Origin: a bacterium
GTDB lineage: Bacteria > ARS69
Direction: 5' to 3'
Length of the DNA stretch: 6,327 nt
Assembly (NCBI GenBank): GCA_025774865.1
Contig: JALGZO010000533.1
Span: 1 to 6,327, forward strand
Below, in pieces: positions 1 through 5,921 of this stretch. The notes under the pieces were generated by a model. That model was given only the letters and a program-made list of their open reading frames with translations. It did no database searches and was not told the DNA's origin. The stretch's first letter is position 1; each line of letters starts with the position of its first letter. The translations under genes were made by a program, and so were the position numbers.

Positions 1-2
1 GC

Positions 3-626
3 CACCGGTGGGAGGTACACGATTGGTCTCGGCTCGGCGAAGAGTGGACCGACGGGGCGCGCATCCGGAAAGGGCTCGATCCGCAGGAGTGGAAGAACAC
101 GCTCGTGGAGAGGATGCTCCTCAAGTACATTCCGGAGGGCGCCACGGTACTCGAGGTCGGTCCGGGCGGCGGCCGGTGGACGGAGTACCTTCAGCCTCGG
201 GCGAGCCGGCTCTTCCTCGCCGACATCTCCGAGAAGTGTCTCTCCCTCTGCCGGGAGCGGTTCCACGACCGCGACAACATCGAATACCGTTTCATCGCGG
301 ACGACGGGCTCGCGTTTCTCGACGAGGCGAGCATCGATCGCATCTGGTCGTACGATGTGTTCGTGCACATCAACCCGACCGACATCGACGCGTATCTTGG
401 TGACTTCCGGCGCATTCTGAAGCCGGGGGGCGTCGGCGTCGTTCACCACGCGGGCGGATCGTACGGATCGCACGCCAGCCGCACCGAATTCTTCCGCTCC
501 TACATGGATCGGGACTTCTTCGCGCACCTCGTGCGCAAGCACGGACTCGTGCTCGTCGAGCAGAACGAGGAGTTGGCGCACATGCCGGGTGACGTGATCT
601 CGGTACTGCGCAAGCCGGAGGGCTAG
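3..626 (+). CDS. Class I SAM-dependent methyltransferase, 5'-truncated by the window edge
   Basis: The reading frame is open from the first complete codon at position 3 to the TAG at 624-626, giving 207 residues with no start in view. The residues before the first internal ATG (position 105) read as real protein (WSRLGEEWTDGARIR), so that ATG is not the start; perhaps 20-30 residues are missing. A Rossmann-type motif I is seen (VLEVGPGGGRWTEYL, about residues 49-63), followed by an acidic strand-2 end (LFLADIS), a motif around IWSYDVFVHI, and the post-motif III signature RILKPGGVGVVHHAG. These are typical of the Methyltransf_11/25 class, which transfers a methyl group from SAM to a small molecule or sugar. 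The substrate cannot be read. It is convergent with the pseudo-receiver gene, sharing a CTAG in which both stop codons overlap, so no terminator fits between them. Confidence 0.9.
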   Translation, partial: HRWEVHDWSRLGEEWTDGARIRKGLDPQEWKNTLVERMLLKYIPEGATVLEVGPGGGRWTEYLQPRASRLFLADISEKCLSLCRERFHDRDNIEYRFIADDGLAFLDEASIDRIWSYDVFVHINPTDIDAYLGDFRRILKPGGVGVVHHAGGSYGSHASRTEFFRSYMDRDFFAHLVRKHGLVLVEQNEELAHMPGDVISVLRKPEG

Positions 627-1033
627 GGCGACGGTTCTCGAGACGTCGGACCACGGCGGGTCCTGCCGTCCAGCGCCTCCCGCACGCGCTGCACGACCTC
701 GCGGCTCACGAGGGGCTTCTCGAGGAAGTCGACCGCCCCGGCTCGAAGCGCGCGAACCGCGAGCGCGACGTCCGGCGTGCGGGCCGCCATGATCACCGAC
801 AGCCGTGGTGCAACACTCTCGAGGGCTTCCCGGAGGTCGAACCCGCACATGTCCGGAAGCTCGACCTCCGTCAGCACACAGCCGCGTGACACCTCGTCGC
901 AATCCGCGAGGAGCTCTTCGCCCGTCGCGTACACCTCGACCGGAACCCCGAGCGTCTCGAGCATCGTCCGCACCGAAGAGCGGGCGCACGCATCGGGTTC
1001 CACCACCCGGACCGTGACACGGGCTCCGGCCAT
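623..1033 (-). CDS. Single-domain pseudo-receiver protein with Glu at the phosphoacceptor site
   Basis: A 136-residue protein made only of a CheY/FixJ-type receiver domain (about residues 6-122) with a short Arg/Pro-rich tail and no output domain. It aligns without gaps to the receiver of the neighbouring FixJ-like protein, so the active-site positions can be read directly. The acidic pair ED is EP (E12, P13), the phosphoacceptor Asp56 is Glu (E56 in LTEVELPDMCG), the switch Thr84 is Ala, and only Lys106 (FLEKP) is kept. It therefore probably cannot be phosphorylated normally and may be held in an active-like state. The ATG at 1033 is chosen because GGAGGT (1039-1044) lies 5 nt before it. A GTG at 1168 overlapping the regulator's stop is in frame, but would add 45 Pro/Arg-rich residues with no domain character. 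It lies 131 nt downstream of the FixJ-like gene on the same strand and is probably a paralogous duplicate of its receiver. A role as partner or inhibitor of the kinase or regulator is inference. Confidence 0.85.
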   Translation of the reverse strand: MAGARVTVRVVEPDACARSSVRTMLETLGVPVEVYATGEELLADCDEVSRGCVLTEVELPDMCGFDLREALESVAPRLSVIMAARTPDVALAVRALRAGAVDFLEKPLVSREVVQRVREALDGRTRRGPTSREPSP

Positions 1034-1038
1034 CTTGG

Positions 1039-1044
1039 ACCTCC
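1039..1044 (-). promoter_or_regulatory. Ribosome binding site of the pseudo-receiver gene
   Basis: Read on the minus strand this is GGAGGT followed by a 5-nt spacer and ATG (1033-1031). It is close to a full match to the anti-Shine-Dalgarno sequence, and it decides the start in favour of 1033 over the longer GTG frame from 1168. Confidence 0.75.
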
Positions 1045-1073
1045 GCGGGAGCGGGTCAGGACACCCACCCGGT

Positions 1074-1090
1074 GGCCGGGAAGATCGGCC
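1074..1090. repeat. Short inverted repeat between regulator and pseudo-receiver genes
   Basis: GGCCG (1074-1078) and CGGCC (1086-1090) flank a 7-nt loop within the 131-nt gap 1034-1164. There is no T-tract on either side, so it is not a convincing intrinsic terminator. The rest of this gap shows no gene and no clear promoter. Confidence 0.3.
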
Positions 1091-1164
1091 CGGATGAGCT
1101 CCTTGGAAGATGGAGGAATCCGGAAGGGCGGGAAAGTGAGGGATTCTACGTACAGACGCCGGAG

Positions 1165-1776
1165 TCACCTGCGGACGCGCATCACCATCTGCACGAGCTC
1201 GGCGAGCGACTCGGCCCGCATCTTCTTCATCGCGCGCGACCGATGAATCTCCACGGTCCTCTCACTGACCGAGAGGTCGTACGCGACGGCTTTGTTCGGA
1301 GCACCGTCGACGATCTTCTCCATGACCTCGCGCTCACGCGGAGTGAGACTCTCGACGGCGTCCAGGATCGCCTTCCGGTCGGCGAGCCGCCGCCGAATCG
1401 TCGCGTCCTGGTCGATTGAGTGGTGGACGCTGTCGAGGAGTTCCTGTTCGTCGAACGGCTTCTGCAAGAAGTTGACGGCGCCACTACGCATCGCGTTCAC
1501 CGCGATCGGCACATCACCGTGACCCGTGACGAAGACGATCGGGAGGGTACTCCCCATCCGGGTCAGGCTTTCTTGAAGTTCCAGGCCCGACATGCCCGGC
1601 ATCCGCACGTCGAGAACGAGACACCCCGGCCGCGCGGGCTTGTAGGCGTTCAGAAAGGCACGGGCGTCCACGAACGTCTCGACGGCGAGCCCGACCGACC
1701 GAATCAGCATGCTCAGCGCGTCACGGACTGCGTCGTCGTCCTCGACGACGAATACGGTGGGCTCGGAACCACTCAC
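1165..1776 (-). CDS. FixJ-family response regulator (receiver + LuxR-type HTH)
   Basis: A DNA-binding two-component regulator. The receiver domain (about residues 7-122) has all conserved active-site residues: E12/D13 acidic pair, D56 phosphoacceptor (LVLDVRMPGMSG), T84 (VTGHGD) and K106 (FLQKPF). The VTGHGDVPIAVNAM stretch is characteristic of FixJ/TodT/TtrR types. A linker leads to a LuxR/GerE helix-turn-helix (about 143-200: LTPREREVMEKIVDG, then SVSERTVEIHRSRAMKKM). The GTG at 1776 is preferred: GGGGGAG (1782-1788) sits 5 nt upstream, and the resulting 203 residues match the usual FixJ length. The ATG at 1833 (222 residues, GAGG at 5 nt) is a real alternative but adds a Gly/Ser/Pro-rich leader. 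The divergent histidine kinase at 1890 is the obvious cognate sensor. Target genes are unknown; an inverted repeat in the shared promoter gap makes autoregulation plausible. Confidence 0.93.
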   Translation of the reverse strand: MSGSEPTVFVVEDDDAVRDALSMLIRSVGLAVETFVDARAFLNAYKPARPGCLVLDVRMPGMSGLELQESLTRMGSTLPIVFVTGHGDVPIAVNAMRSGAVNFLQKPFDEQELLDSVHHSIDQDATIRRRLADRKAILDAVESLTPREREVMEKIVDGAPNKAVAYDLSVSERTVEIHRSRAMKKMRAESLAELVQMVMRVRR

Positions 1777-1844
1777 GTCGACTCCCCCGGCGCGACTCGC
1801 GGAGGGGGGAATCCCGCTCACGCCGCCGTCCATGGTAGCCTCGC

Positions 1845-1876
1845 CCGGAACGCCTTGTCCAACCTCCCCGTTCCGG
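1845..1876. promoter_or_regulatory. Perfect 8+8 bp inverted repeat in the divergent regulator/kinase gap
   Basis: CCGGAACG (1845-1852) and CGTTCCGG (1869-1876) are exact reverse complements separated by 16 bp. They lie between the FixJ-like gene and the kinase gene, the only intergenic space available for both promoters. Half-site centres are 24 bp apart. The right arm contains the GG of the GGAG that may serve as the kinase ribosome binding site, 11 nt before ATG 1890. A role as operator for the response regulator or as a shared promoter element is inference. The GGAAC core also resembles the -35 element of ECF-type promoters, on both strands. Confidence 0.45.
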
Positions 1877-1889
1877 AGCGAGCCTGCGA

Positions 1890-3638
1890 ATGGTCCGGCG
1901 TCTGAGCGCGACGTGGCGCCTGTACCTGGCCCTGGCCGGGTCCGGGGCGGCAATGGTCGGTGCAATGCTCTACGGGTGGCACACCGGTGAGCGCATGAGT
2001 CTCCGGCACTTACCGTTGATCGACGCCGCGGTCCAGATCCAGCTCGAGGCCACGACCGCCCATCTGTGGTTCGAGGAGATCCTCAGCGGCGATCGGCACG
2101 AGAGTATGCAGGATGTCTGGCGCCACCTCGACTCGGCCGACGGCTACGCCCGGGCCATGCTGGACGGCCGACGAAGCGCCGAGGGTACCATCGTTCCGCT
2201 GGAAGACCCGCGCCTCCGGCAGGAGATCGAGGAGGTCCGCCGCAAGCTCGCGCAGTTCAACGGGATCACGCGGGAGAGGTGGGACGCGAGAAGGACGTCG
2301 GCGGCCGGCACGGGGATCGACCAGCGCTACGACGGCGTCTTCGGGGAGTTCATCTCTCTGGCCCATGACGTCGAGACGAGGGTCCAGCGTGAGATCGAGG
2401 ACGACATCGCGCTCTTCCGGCGCATCCAGTTCTCTCTCATCGTCGGTGCCGCACTGCTGGCGGTGCTGGCCGGTCTCGTCATCGCTCGATACGTCGAGCA
2501 GCGGCGGCGGACGGAGCGACGCCTGCAGCGGAGCGAGGAAGAGCTCCGACTCACGTTCGAGAGTACGCCGATCGCGATGGCGGTTCTGGACGGCAGCGGG
2601 CGGTTCGTCCGCGTGAATCCCGCGTGCTGCGAGATGCTCGGATACGATCGAGACGAGTTGTGCCGCCTCCGTCTCGAGGACATCACGCACCCCGACGACG
2701 CGAGTCGGAGCACGCACCTCGTCGAGGAGCTGATCGGCGGCGGCGCCCACGCCCGGAGGACGACCAGTCGCTATCTCCGCAGGGACGGAGCGATCCTCCA
2801 CGGATTGATCCACGCGCGGCGGATGATCGGCGTGGGGAGCGCCCCGATCGTCGTCGGTCAGATTCTCGATCGAACCAAGGAAGTTCACGCCGAGGAGGAA
2901 GCGCGTCAGCAGCGGGAGCGGCTCGCCCACGTCGCCCGCGTCACCACGATGGGCGAGATGGCGACCGGAATCGCACACGAGATCAACCAGCCGCTGGCCG
3001 CCATCTCCACCTTCGCACAGGCTTGCCAGCGCCTGATCGGCGCGGAGAAGATCGATTCTGGCGAGCTCACCGACACCCTCGGCCAGGTCAGCGCACAGGC
3101 CCGCCGGGCCGGCGAGGTCATTCGCCGCTTGCGGACGTTCGTCAGCAAGCGAGAGTCGGAGCGAGAGCGGGTGGTCGTCAACGATCTCATCGAGGAGGCG
3201 GTCGAGCTCGTCAGAACCGACGTGGGACTCCACGATCTCCAGATCGACCTGCAGCTCGCGGACGACCTGCCCGAGGCCATCGTCGACTCCGTACAAATCC
3301 AGCAGGTGATCTTGAATCTCGTCCGCAACGGGCTCGAAGCCATGCAGGAGACGGGCGCGAAGAAGGGCATCCTGACCTTGCAGACGACGCCCGCCGAAGG
3401 CGAGATCGAGATCCGGGTCGCGGACCAGGGTCCCGGACTGGCCCCCCAGGTGGTCGAGCGGCTCTTCGATCCGTTCTTGACCACGAAGGCGTCCGGCATG
3501 GGAATGGGGCTCTCGATCAGCCACTCGATCGTCACGGCGCACGGCGGACGCATCTGGCACACGTCGAACGAAGGTGGAGGGACCACGTTTCACGTCGCGC
3601 TTCCGGCGGACATCGGCTCCGACGCCGCGCGGCCCTAG
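1890..3638 (+). CDS. FixL-like membrane PAS sensor histidine kinase
   Basis: A 582-residue sensor kinase. It has a first membrane helix at about residues 11-29, a periplasmic region (about 30-180) predicted to be helical with AHLWFEEILSGD near its start, and a second membrane helix at about 181-200. A short charged coil leads to a PAS domain (about 217-332, with GYDRDEL and DITHPDD). The HisKA segment carries the H box GEMATGIAHEINQPLAAI with phosphoacceptor H363, of the FixL/NtrB/TtrS class. The HATPase_c domain shows the N box (N476, N480), G1 (ADQGPGL, D512), F box (LFDPFLTTK, 525-533) and G2 (SGMGMGLSIS). All catalytic motifs are intact. It should autophosphorylate on H363 and pass phosphate to D56 of the divergent FixJ-like regulator. 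The ligand is unknown: the PAS domain could bind a small molecule, but a heme site cannot be established from sequence. A long open frame on the opposite strand is a codon-bias shadow. Confidence 0.95.
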   Translation: MVRRLSATWRLYLALAGSGAAMVGAMLYGWHTGERMSLRHLPLIDAAVQIQLEATTAHLWFEEILSGDRHESMQDVWRHLDSADGYARAMLDGRRSAEGTIVPLEDPRLRQEIEEVRRKLAQFNGITRERWDARRTSAAGTGIDQRYDGVFGEFISLAHDVETRVQREIEDDIALFRRIQFSLIVGAALLAVLAGLVIARYVEQRRRTERRLQRSEEELRLTFESTPIAMAVLDGSGRFVRVNPACCEMLGYDRDELCRLRLEDITHPDDASRSTHLVEELIGGGAHARRTTSRYLRRDGAILHGLIHARRMIGVGSAPIVVGQILDRTKEVHAEEEARQQRERLAHVARVTTMGEMATGIAHEINQPLAAISTFAQACQRLIGAEKIDSGELTDTLGQVSAQARRAGEVIRRLRTFVSKRESERERVVVNDLIEEAVELVRTDVGLHDLQIDLQLADDLPEAIVDSVQIQQVILNLVRNGLEAMQETGAKKGILTLQTTPAEGEIEIRVADQGPGLAPQVVERLFDPFLTTKASGMGMGLSISHSIVTAHGGRIWHTSNEGGGTTFHVALPADIGSDAARP

Positions 3639-3649
3639 CGCGCGTCGTT

Positions 3650-3722
3650 CTATCTCGACCGAATTGCCCGCTTCGTGATGCTCCTTCCCGCGATGTCGAT
3701 CCGGTAGAAGTATCCGCCGGAG
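3650..3722 (-). pseudogene. Relic of a second C-terminal sorting-domain tail
   Basis: Immediately after the TAG of the propeller gene, in the next frame, the minus strand reads SSGGYFYRIDIAGRSITKRA and then IRSR and a stop at 3652-3650. This has the pattern of the last residues of a FlgD-like / type IX-type sorting domain. It compares well with the neighbouring gene's own ending (GGVYFYRLRSDGGSRTGRMVLVR is that ending at residues 387-409, 23 residues with similar spacing to the stop). The two copies share the 11-mer CGGTAGAAGTA (3702-3712 and 3775-3785), 73 bp apart and therefore out of frame. Outside that block they differ, which suggests the remains of a different, paralogous gene rather than a fresh duplication. 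It has no start of its own and nothing upstream in this frame is coding. Confidence 0.6.
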
Positions 3723-4952
3723 CTACCGCACCAGGACCATCCGGCCCGTGCGGCTCCCGCCGTCCGAACGGAGACGGTAGAAGTACACTCCGCCCGCCGC
3801 GGCGACACCCGCGTCGTCTCGCCCGTCCCACGTCGCCGCGTGAACGCCGGCTGGCTGCACTGCATCCACGAGGGTCCGGATCCGCCGACCCGTCACGTCG
3901 TGCACGGTCAGCGTGACCCTGACCACGTGGTCTCCGGCGAGCGAGTAATGGATTCGTGTCGAGGGACCGAACGGGTTCGGTGCGTTCGCGAGGAGCTCGG
4001 ACCGCGCCCTCCCTGACACGTCCGGGGCCCCGGTGACGGCATCGCGCACGATCAAGGCACCTGCATCGCCGGCCGCCCAGCCCCAGGACGCGTCGACGAA
4101 GAACACGTCGTTGAGACTCTGCATTGTCGCGCTCGCTTCTGGCACCCAGCTCAGCCCGCCGTTGACGGTCGCAAAGACGGCGCCCAGATCGCCGACCGCC
4201 CAGCCCTGTCCGGAATCGACGAAGAAGATGGCGTTGATGCCTACGTTGATCCCGGTGCTCCGCGGCGTCCAGGTGCCGCCGCCGTTGTTCGTGTAGAGCA
4301 CCGTGCTGTTGGACCCGCCGATCCAGCCTTCCGCGGGCGAGACGAAGTGCACGCCTCTCAAATCGTTCGTCGTGCCGCTGGTCTGATCGAACCAGGTGAG
4401 ACCTCCGTTCGTCGTCGCCCGGATCACTCCTTCGTCGCCCACGTGCCAGGAACTCGACCCGCTCGCCGACGCGCCGCGGTAGCGCGTCGTCCCCGTCTCG
4501 GCGACGCTCCAGCTCGCGCCGTCGTCACCCGAGCGCAGGATCGTCCCGTCACGCCCCGAGGCGTACGCGAGGCCCGGTCCACCGAAGGCGACGTTTAGCA
4601 GGTTCGCGGTCGTGCCGCTCGCGACCGGCCCGAACAGGCCTCCGTTGACCGAGCGAAACACCGTCCCGTTGTCGCCCACGATCAGGCCCACCGCGGGGGC
4701 GGCGCGGAACGCCACGTCACCCAGATCCCCCGCGGTGAGCACCGCCGCCGTCCAGGTGTCCCCGCCGTCGGTCGTGAACCGGGAGGTCCCGTTGTCGGCC
4801 ACGATCCATCCATTCAAGACGTTCGTGAACCACACACCCTCCAGGATCTCGGACGTTCCGCTGCTCACGGGCGACCAGGCTTGCGCGGCGGCCGGCGCCA
4901 CCGCGGCCAACGGCAGGCCCACCAGAACAGCCACCAAGGTCATCAAGCGCAT
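3723..4952 (-). CDS. Exported seven-repeat beta-propeller protein (YCF48/BNR-like) with C-terminal sorting domain
   Basis: A 409-residue secreted protein. Residues 1-25 form a signal peptide (hydrophobic core, AAAQA before the mature W26). Seven units of 39-41 residues follow, beginning near W26, W67, F107, W148, W187, W228 and W269. Each has the pattern W-x(n)-SGT..L..V.F....GW.VGD.GTV..T.NGG.T, as in YCF48/BNR-type propellers; seven units fit one closed propeller. A C-terminal domain (about 320-409) starts with ANAPNPFGPSTRIHYSL, continues VTLTVHDVTGRRIRTLVD and WDGRDDAG, and ends GGVYFYRL...GRMVLVR. This is the FlgD-Ig-like / type IX secretion sorting-domain pattern, so the protein is probably surface-exposed or released. 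The ATG at 4952 is chosen for the signal peptide and AGGAG 7-9 nt upstream. The frame stays open further upstream but without protein character. It is divergent from the ECF sigma gene. No catalytic residues are recognised; the ligand is unknown. Confidence 0.92.
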   Translation of the reverse strand: MRLMTLVAVLVGLPLAAVAPAAAQAWSPVSSGTSEILEGVWFTNVLNGWIVADNGTSRFTTDGGDTWTAAVLTAGDLGDVAFRAAPAVGLIVGDNGTVFRSVNGGLFGPVASGTTANLLNVAFGGPGLAYASGRDGTILRSGDDGASWSVAETGTTRYRGASASGSSSWHVGDEGVIRATTNGGLTWFDQTSGTTNDLRGVHFVSPAEGWIGGSNSTVLYTNNGGGTWTPRSTGINVGINAIFFVDSGQGWAVGDLGAVFATVNGGLSWVPEASATMQSLNDVFFVDASWGWAAGDAGALIVRDAVTGAPDVSGRARSELLANAPNPFGPSTRIHYSLAGDHVVRVTLTVHDVTGRRIRTLVDAVQPAGVHAATWDGRDDAGVAAAGGVYFYRLRSDGGSRTGRMVLVR

Positions 4953-5041
4953 GATGGATCTCCTCTTCTCGTCGCCTTCTTTCGCCCCGAGCGCTTGACC
5001 ACGGTCCCGGCCACGATCGGGCGCCTTCACGCCGAATAAGC

Positions 5042-5055
5042 GGACTCGAGAGTCC
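5042..5055. repeat. Dyad GGACTC-GA-GAGTCC
   Basis: Perfect 6-bp arms separated by 2 bp, about 90 nt upstream of the propeller start. The size and spacing fit an operator, but a small chance palindrome cannot be excluded. The GACTC/GAGTC core returns in the dyad at 5130-5147. Confidence 0.35.
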
Positions 5056-5129
5056 ACATCTCGCATGCACCGACGGTCGAAGCTCACCGCCAGATACATG
5101 GAGCGATCCGAAACGGTCTTGGGCTCCCC

Positions 5130-5147
5130 GACTCCCGGACCGGAGTC
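5130..5147. repeat. Dyad GACTCC-N6-GGAGTC
   Basis: Perfect 6-bp arms around CGGACC, 75 bp after the 5042-5055 dyad and containing the same GACTC/GAGTC core. It lies near the middle of the divergent region, upstream of the sigma gene. A shared binding protein for both dyads is possible but unproven. Confidence 0.35.
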
Positions 5148-5231
5148 CCAGGTACGTAGAACCCGAAACGCGGCTACGCGAACGTCCGGATGGCAGGTGG
5201 CGTCCGATCGTCGCTTAATGAGGGCCGTCAC

Positions 5232-5253
5232 GCGCTCCGGGAGCGCTTTGTTT
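5232..5253 (+). terminator. Terminator-like hairpin in the sigma gene leader
   Basis: GCGCTC-CGG-GAGCGC (5232-5246) is a perfect hairpin, or 7-bp arms around a single G, followed directly by TTTGTTT (5247-5253). This is the form of a short intrinsic terminator in the plus orientation. It ends 18 nt before the preferred sigma start at 5271, so it could act as an attenuator of sigma transcription. If translation really began at the ATG 5190, this would be coding sequence instead. Confidence 0.4.
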
Positions 5254-5270
5254 CCTACCGCGAGGTGCCC

Positions 5271-5921
5271 TTGTCGACCTGCCTGCAAGTTCTCGATGTC
5301 GCCGGCGACCAGCGGCCGGTGGATCCCTCGGACGAGGAGCTCGTCGGTCGTTGCACGAGTGGAGACGAGCAAGCCTGGAAGACTCTCGTCCAGCGCTACC
5401 GCCGTCTCGTTCACGCGATCTCGATGCGGGCCGGACTCCAACCCGATTCCGTGGACGAGATCTTCCAGGAGACGTTCGCTAGACTCGCGGAGCGCATCGG
5501 GGAGATCCAGCAGCGCGAGCGCGTGCGGGCCTGGATCGTCACGACGGCGCGTCACCTCACGATCGACACCATCCGCGCCCAGGCGACCGCGCGCCGGTTC
5601 CAAGAGTCCGTGATTTCGTTCGAGGAACTCAAGCCCCGCGAGGCGGAGCTCCCGCTGGAAGAGATCTTCCAGCTCGAGCAGCAGCACCTCGTCCGACGCG
5701 CGCTGGCCCGGCTGGACTCGCGGTCACGCCGGCTTCTGCACCTCTTCTTCTACGACTCCGACGACAAGCCCTGCTACGCCGCGATCGCGAAGGAGATCGG
5801 GATGGCGGTGGGATCGCTGGGCCCCACTCGCGCCCGCTGCCTGCAAAAGCTCCGGACCGAGTACGAGAAGCTCGTGGGCGAGGAGCCGACCTCGGAGCTC
5901 CCGATCTCCCGCTGCGCCTGA
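5271..5921 (+). CDS. ECF-type RNA polymerase sigma factor
   Basis: A 216-residue sigma-70 family protein with only regions 2 and 4, hence the ECF class, which redirects RNA polymerase to a dedicated promoter set. Region 2 covers about residues 30-106 (DEQAWKTLVQRYRRLVHAI, DEIFQETFARL, VRAWIVTTARHLTIDTIRAQ). Region 4 covers about 139-197 (RRALARLDSRSRRLLHLFF, then the helix-turn-helix YAAIAKEIGMAVGSLGPTRA with RCLQKL). A Glu-rich linker joins them. The start is uncertain. The TTG at 5271 is preferred because GAGG (5262-5265) lies 5 nt before it and region 2 begins about 20 residues in. The ATG at 5190 adds 27 residues (243 in total) but has no Shine-Dalgarno sequence, and the GTG at 5265 has none at good spacing. 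A probable zinc-type anti-sigma gene follows 178 nt downstream. The divergent propeller gene may be a target, which is inference. Confidence 0.9.
   Translation: MSTCLQVLDVAGDQRPVDPSDEELVGRCTSGDEQAWKTLVQRYRRLVHAISMRAGLQPDSVDEIFQETFARLAERIGEIQQRERVRAWIVTTARHLTIDTIRAQATARRFQESVISFEELKPREAELPLEEIFQLEQQHLVRRALARLDSRSRRLLHLFFYDSDDKPCYAAIAKEIGMAVGSLGPTRARCLQKLRTEYEKLVGEEPTSELPISRCA

Larger units (their letters stand above)
4953..5270. other. Divergent control region between propeller and sigma genes
   Basis: About 318 bases without a supported gene. It must contain the promoters for the propeller gene (minus) and the sigma gene (plus), but no convincing -35/-10 pair was found by eye. It holds three short dyads (5042-5055, 5130-5147, 5232-5246), each listed separately. 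The ribosome binding site of the propeller gene lies at its left end and that of the sigma gene at its right end. An in-frame ATG at 5190 could start the sigma gene earlier. Confidence 0.6.

Noticed and set aside
1034-1168. 45-residue N-terminal extension of the pseudo-receiver from the GTG at 1168
   Set aside because: It is Pro/Arg/Ser-rich without domain character, and a strong GGAGGT lies 5 nt before the ATG at 1033. The GTGA overlap with the regulator's stop keeps it as a minor possibility.
1834-1965. N-terminal extension of the FixJ-like regulator to 1965
   Set aside because: It would overlap the kinase start region and adds low-complexity residues before a receiver that normally starts within about ten residues of the N-terminus.
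2688-2760. His in the kinase PAS domain (H267, H276) as a heme ligand like that of FixL
   Set aside because: His at 267 is common in non-heme PAS domains (HPDD). H276 falls near the FixL heme-His region, but the spacing to the following Gly is off by about two residues and no other heme-pocket pattern can be confirmed by eye.
2010-3593. Long open frame on the minus strand across the kinase gene
   Set aside because: It is antisense to a kinase with all catalytic motifs. Its composition (Asp/Leu/Arg/Glu-rich, no domain) is what GC-rich codon bias produces on the opposite strand.
2624-3916. Long plus-strand frame overlapping the kinase and the end of the propeller gene
   Set aside because: The translation is Arg/Pro/Gly/Asp-rich with no motif, and it runs through two well-supported genes in another frame or strand.
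4953-5687. Long upstream extension of the propeller frame, antisense to the sigma gene
   Set aside because: The signal peptide begins at the ATG 4952 with an AGGAG before it. The upstream part is the reverse complement of sigma coding sequence.
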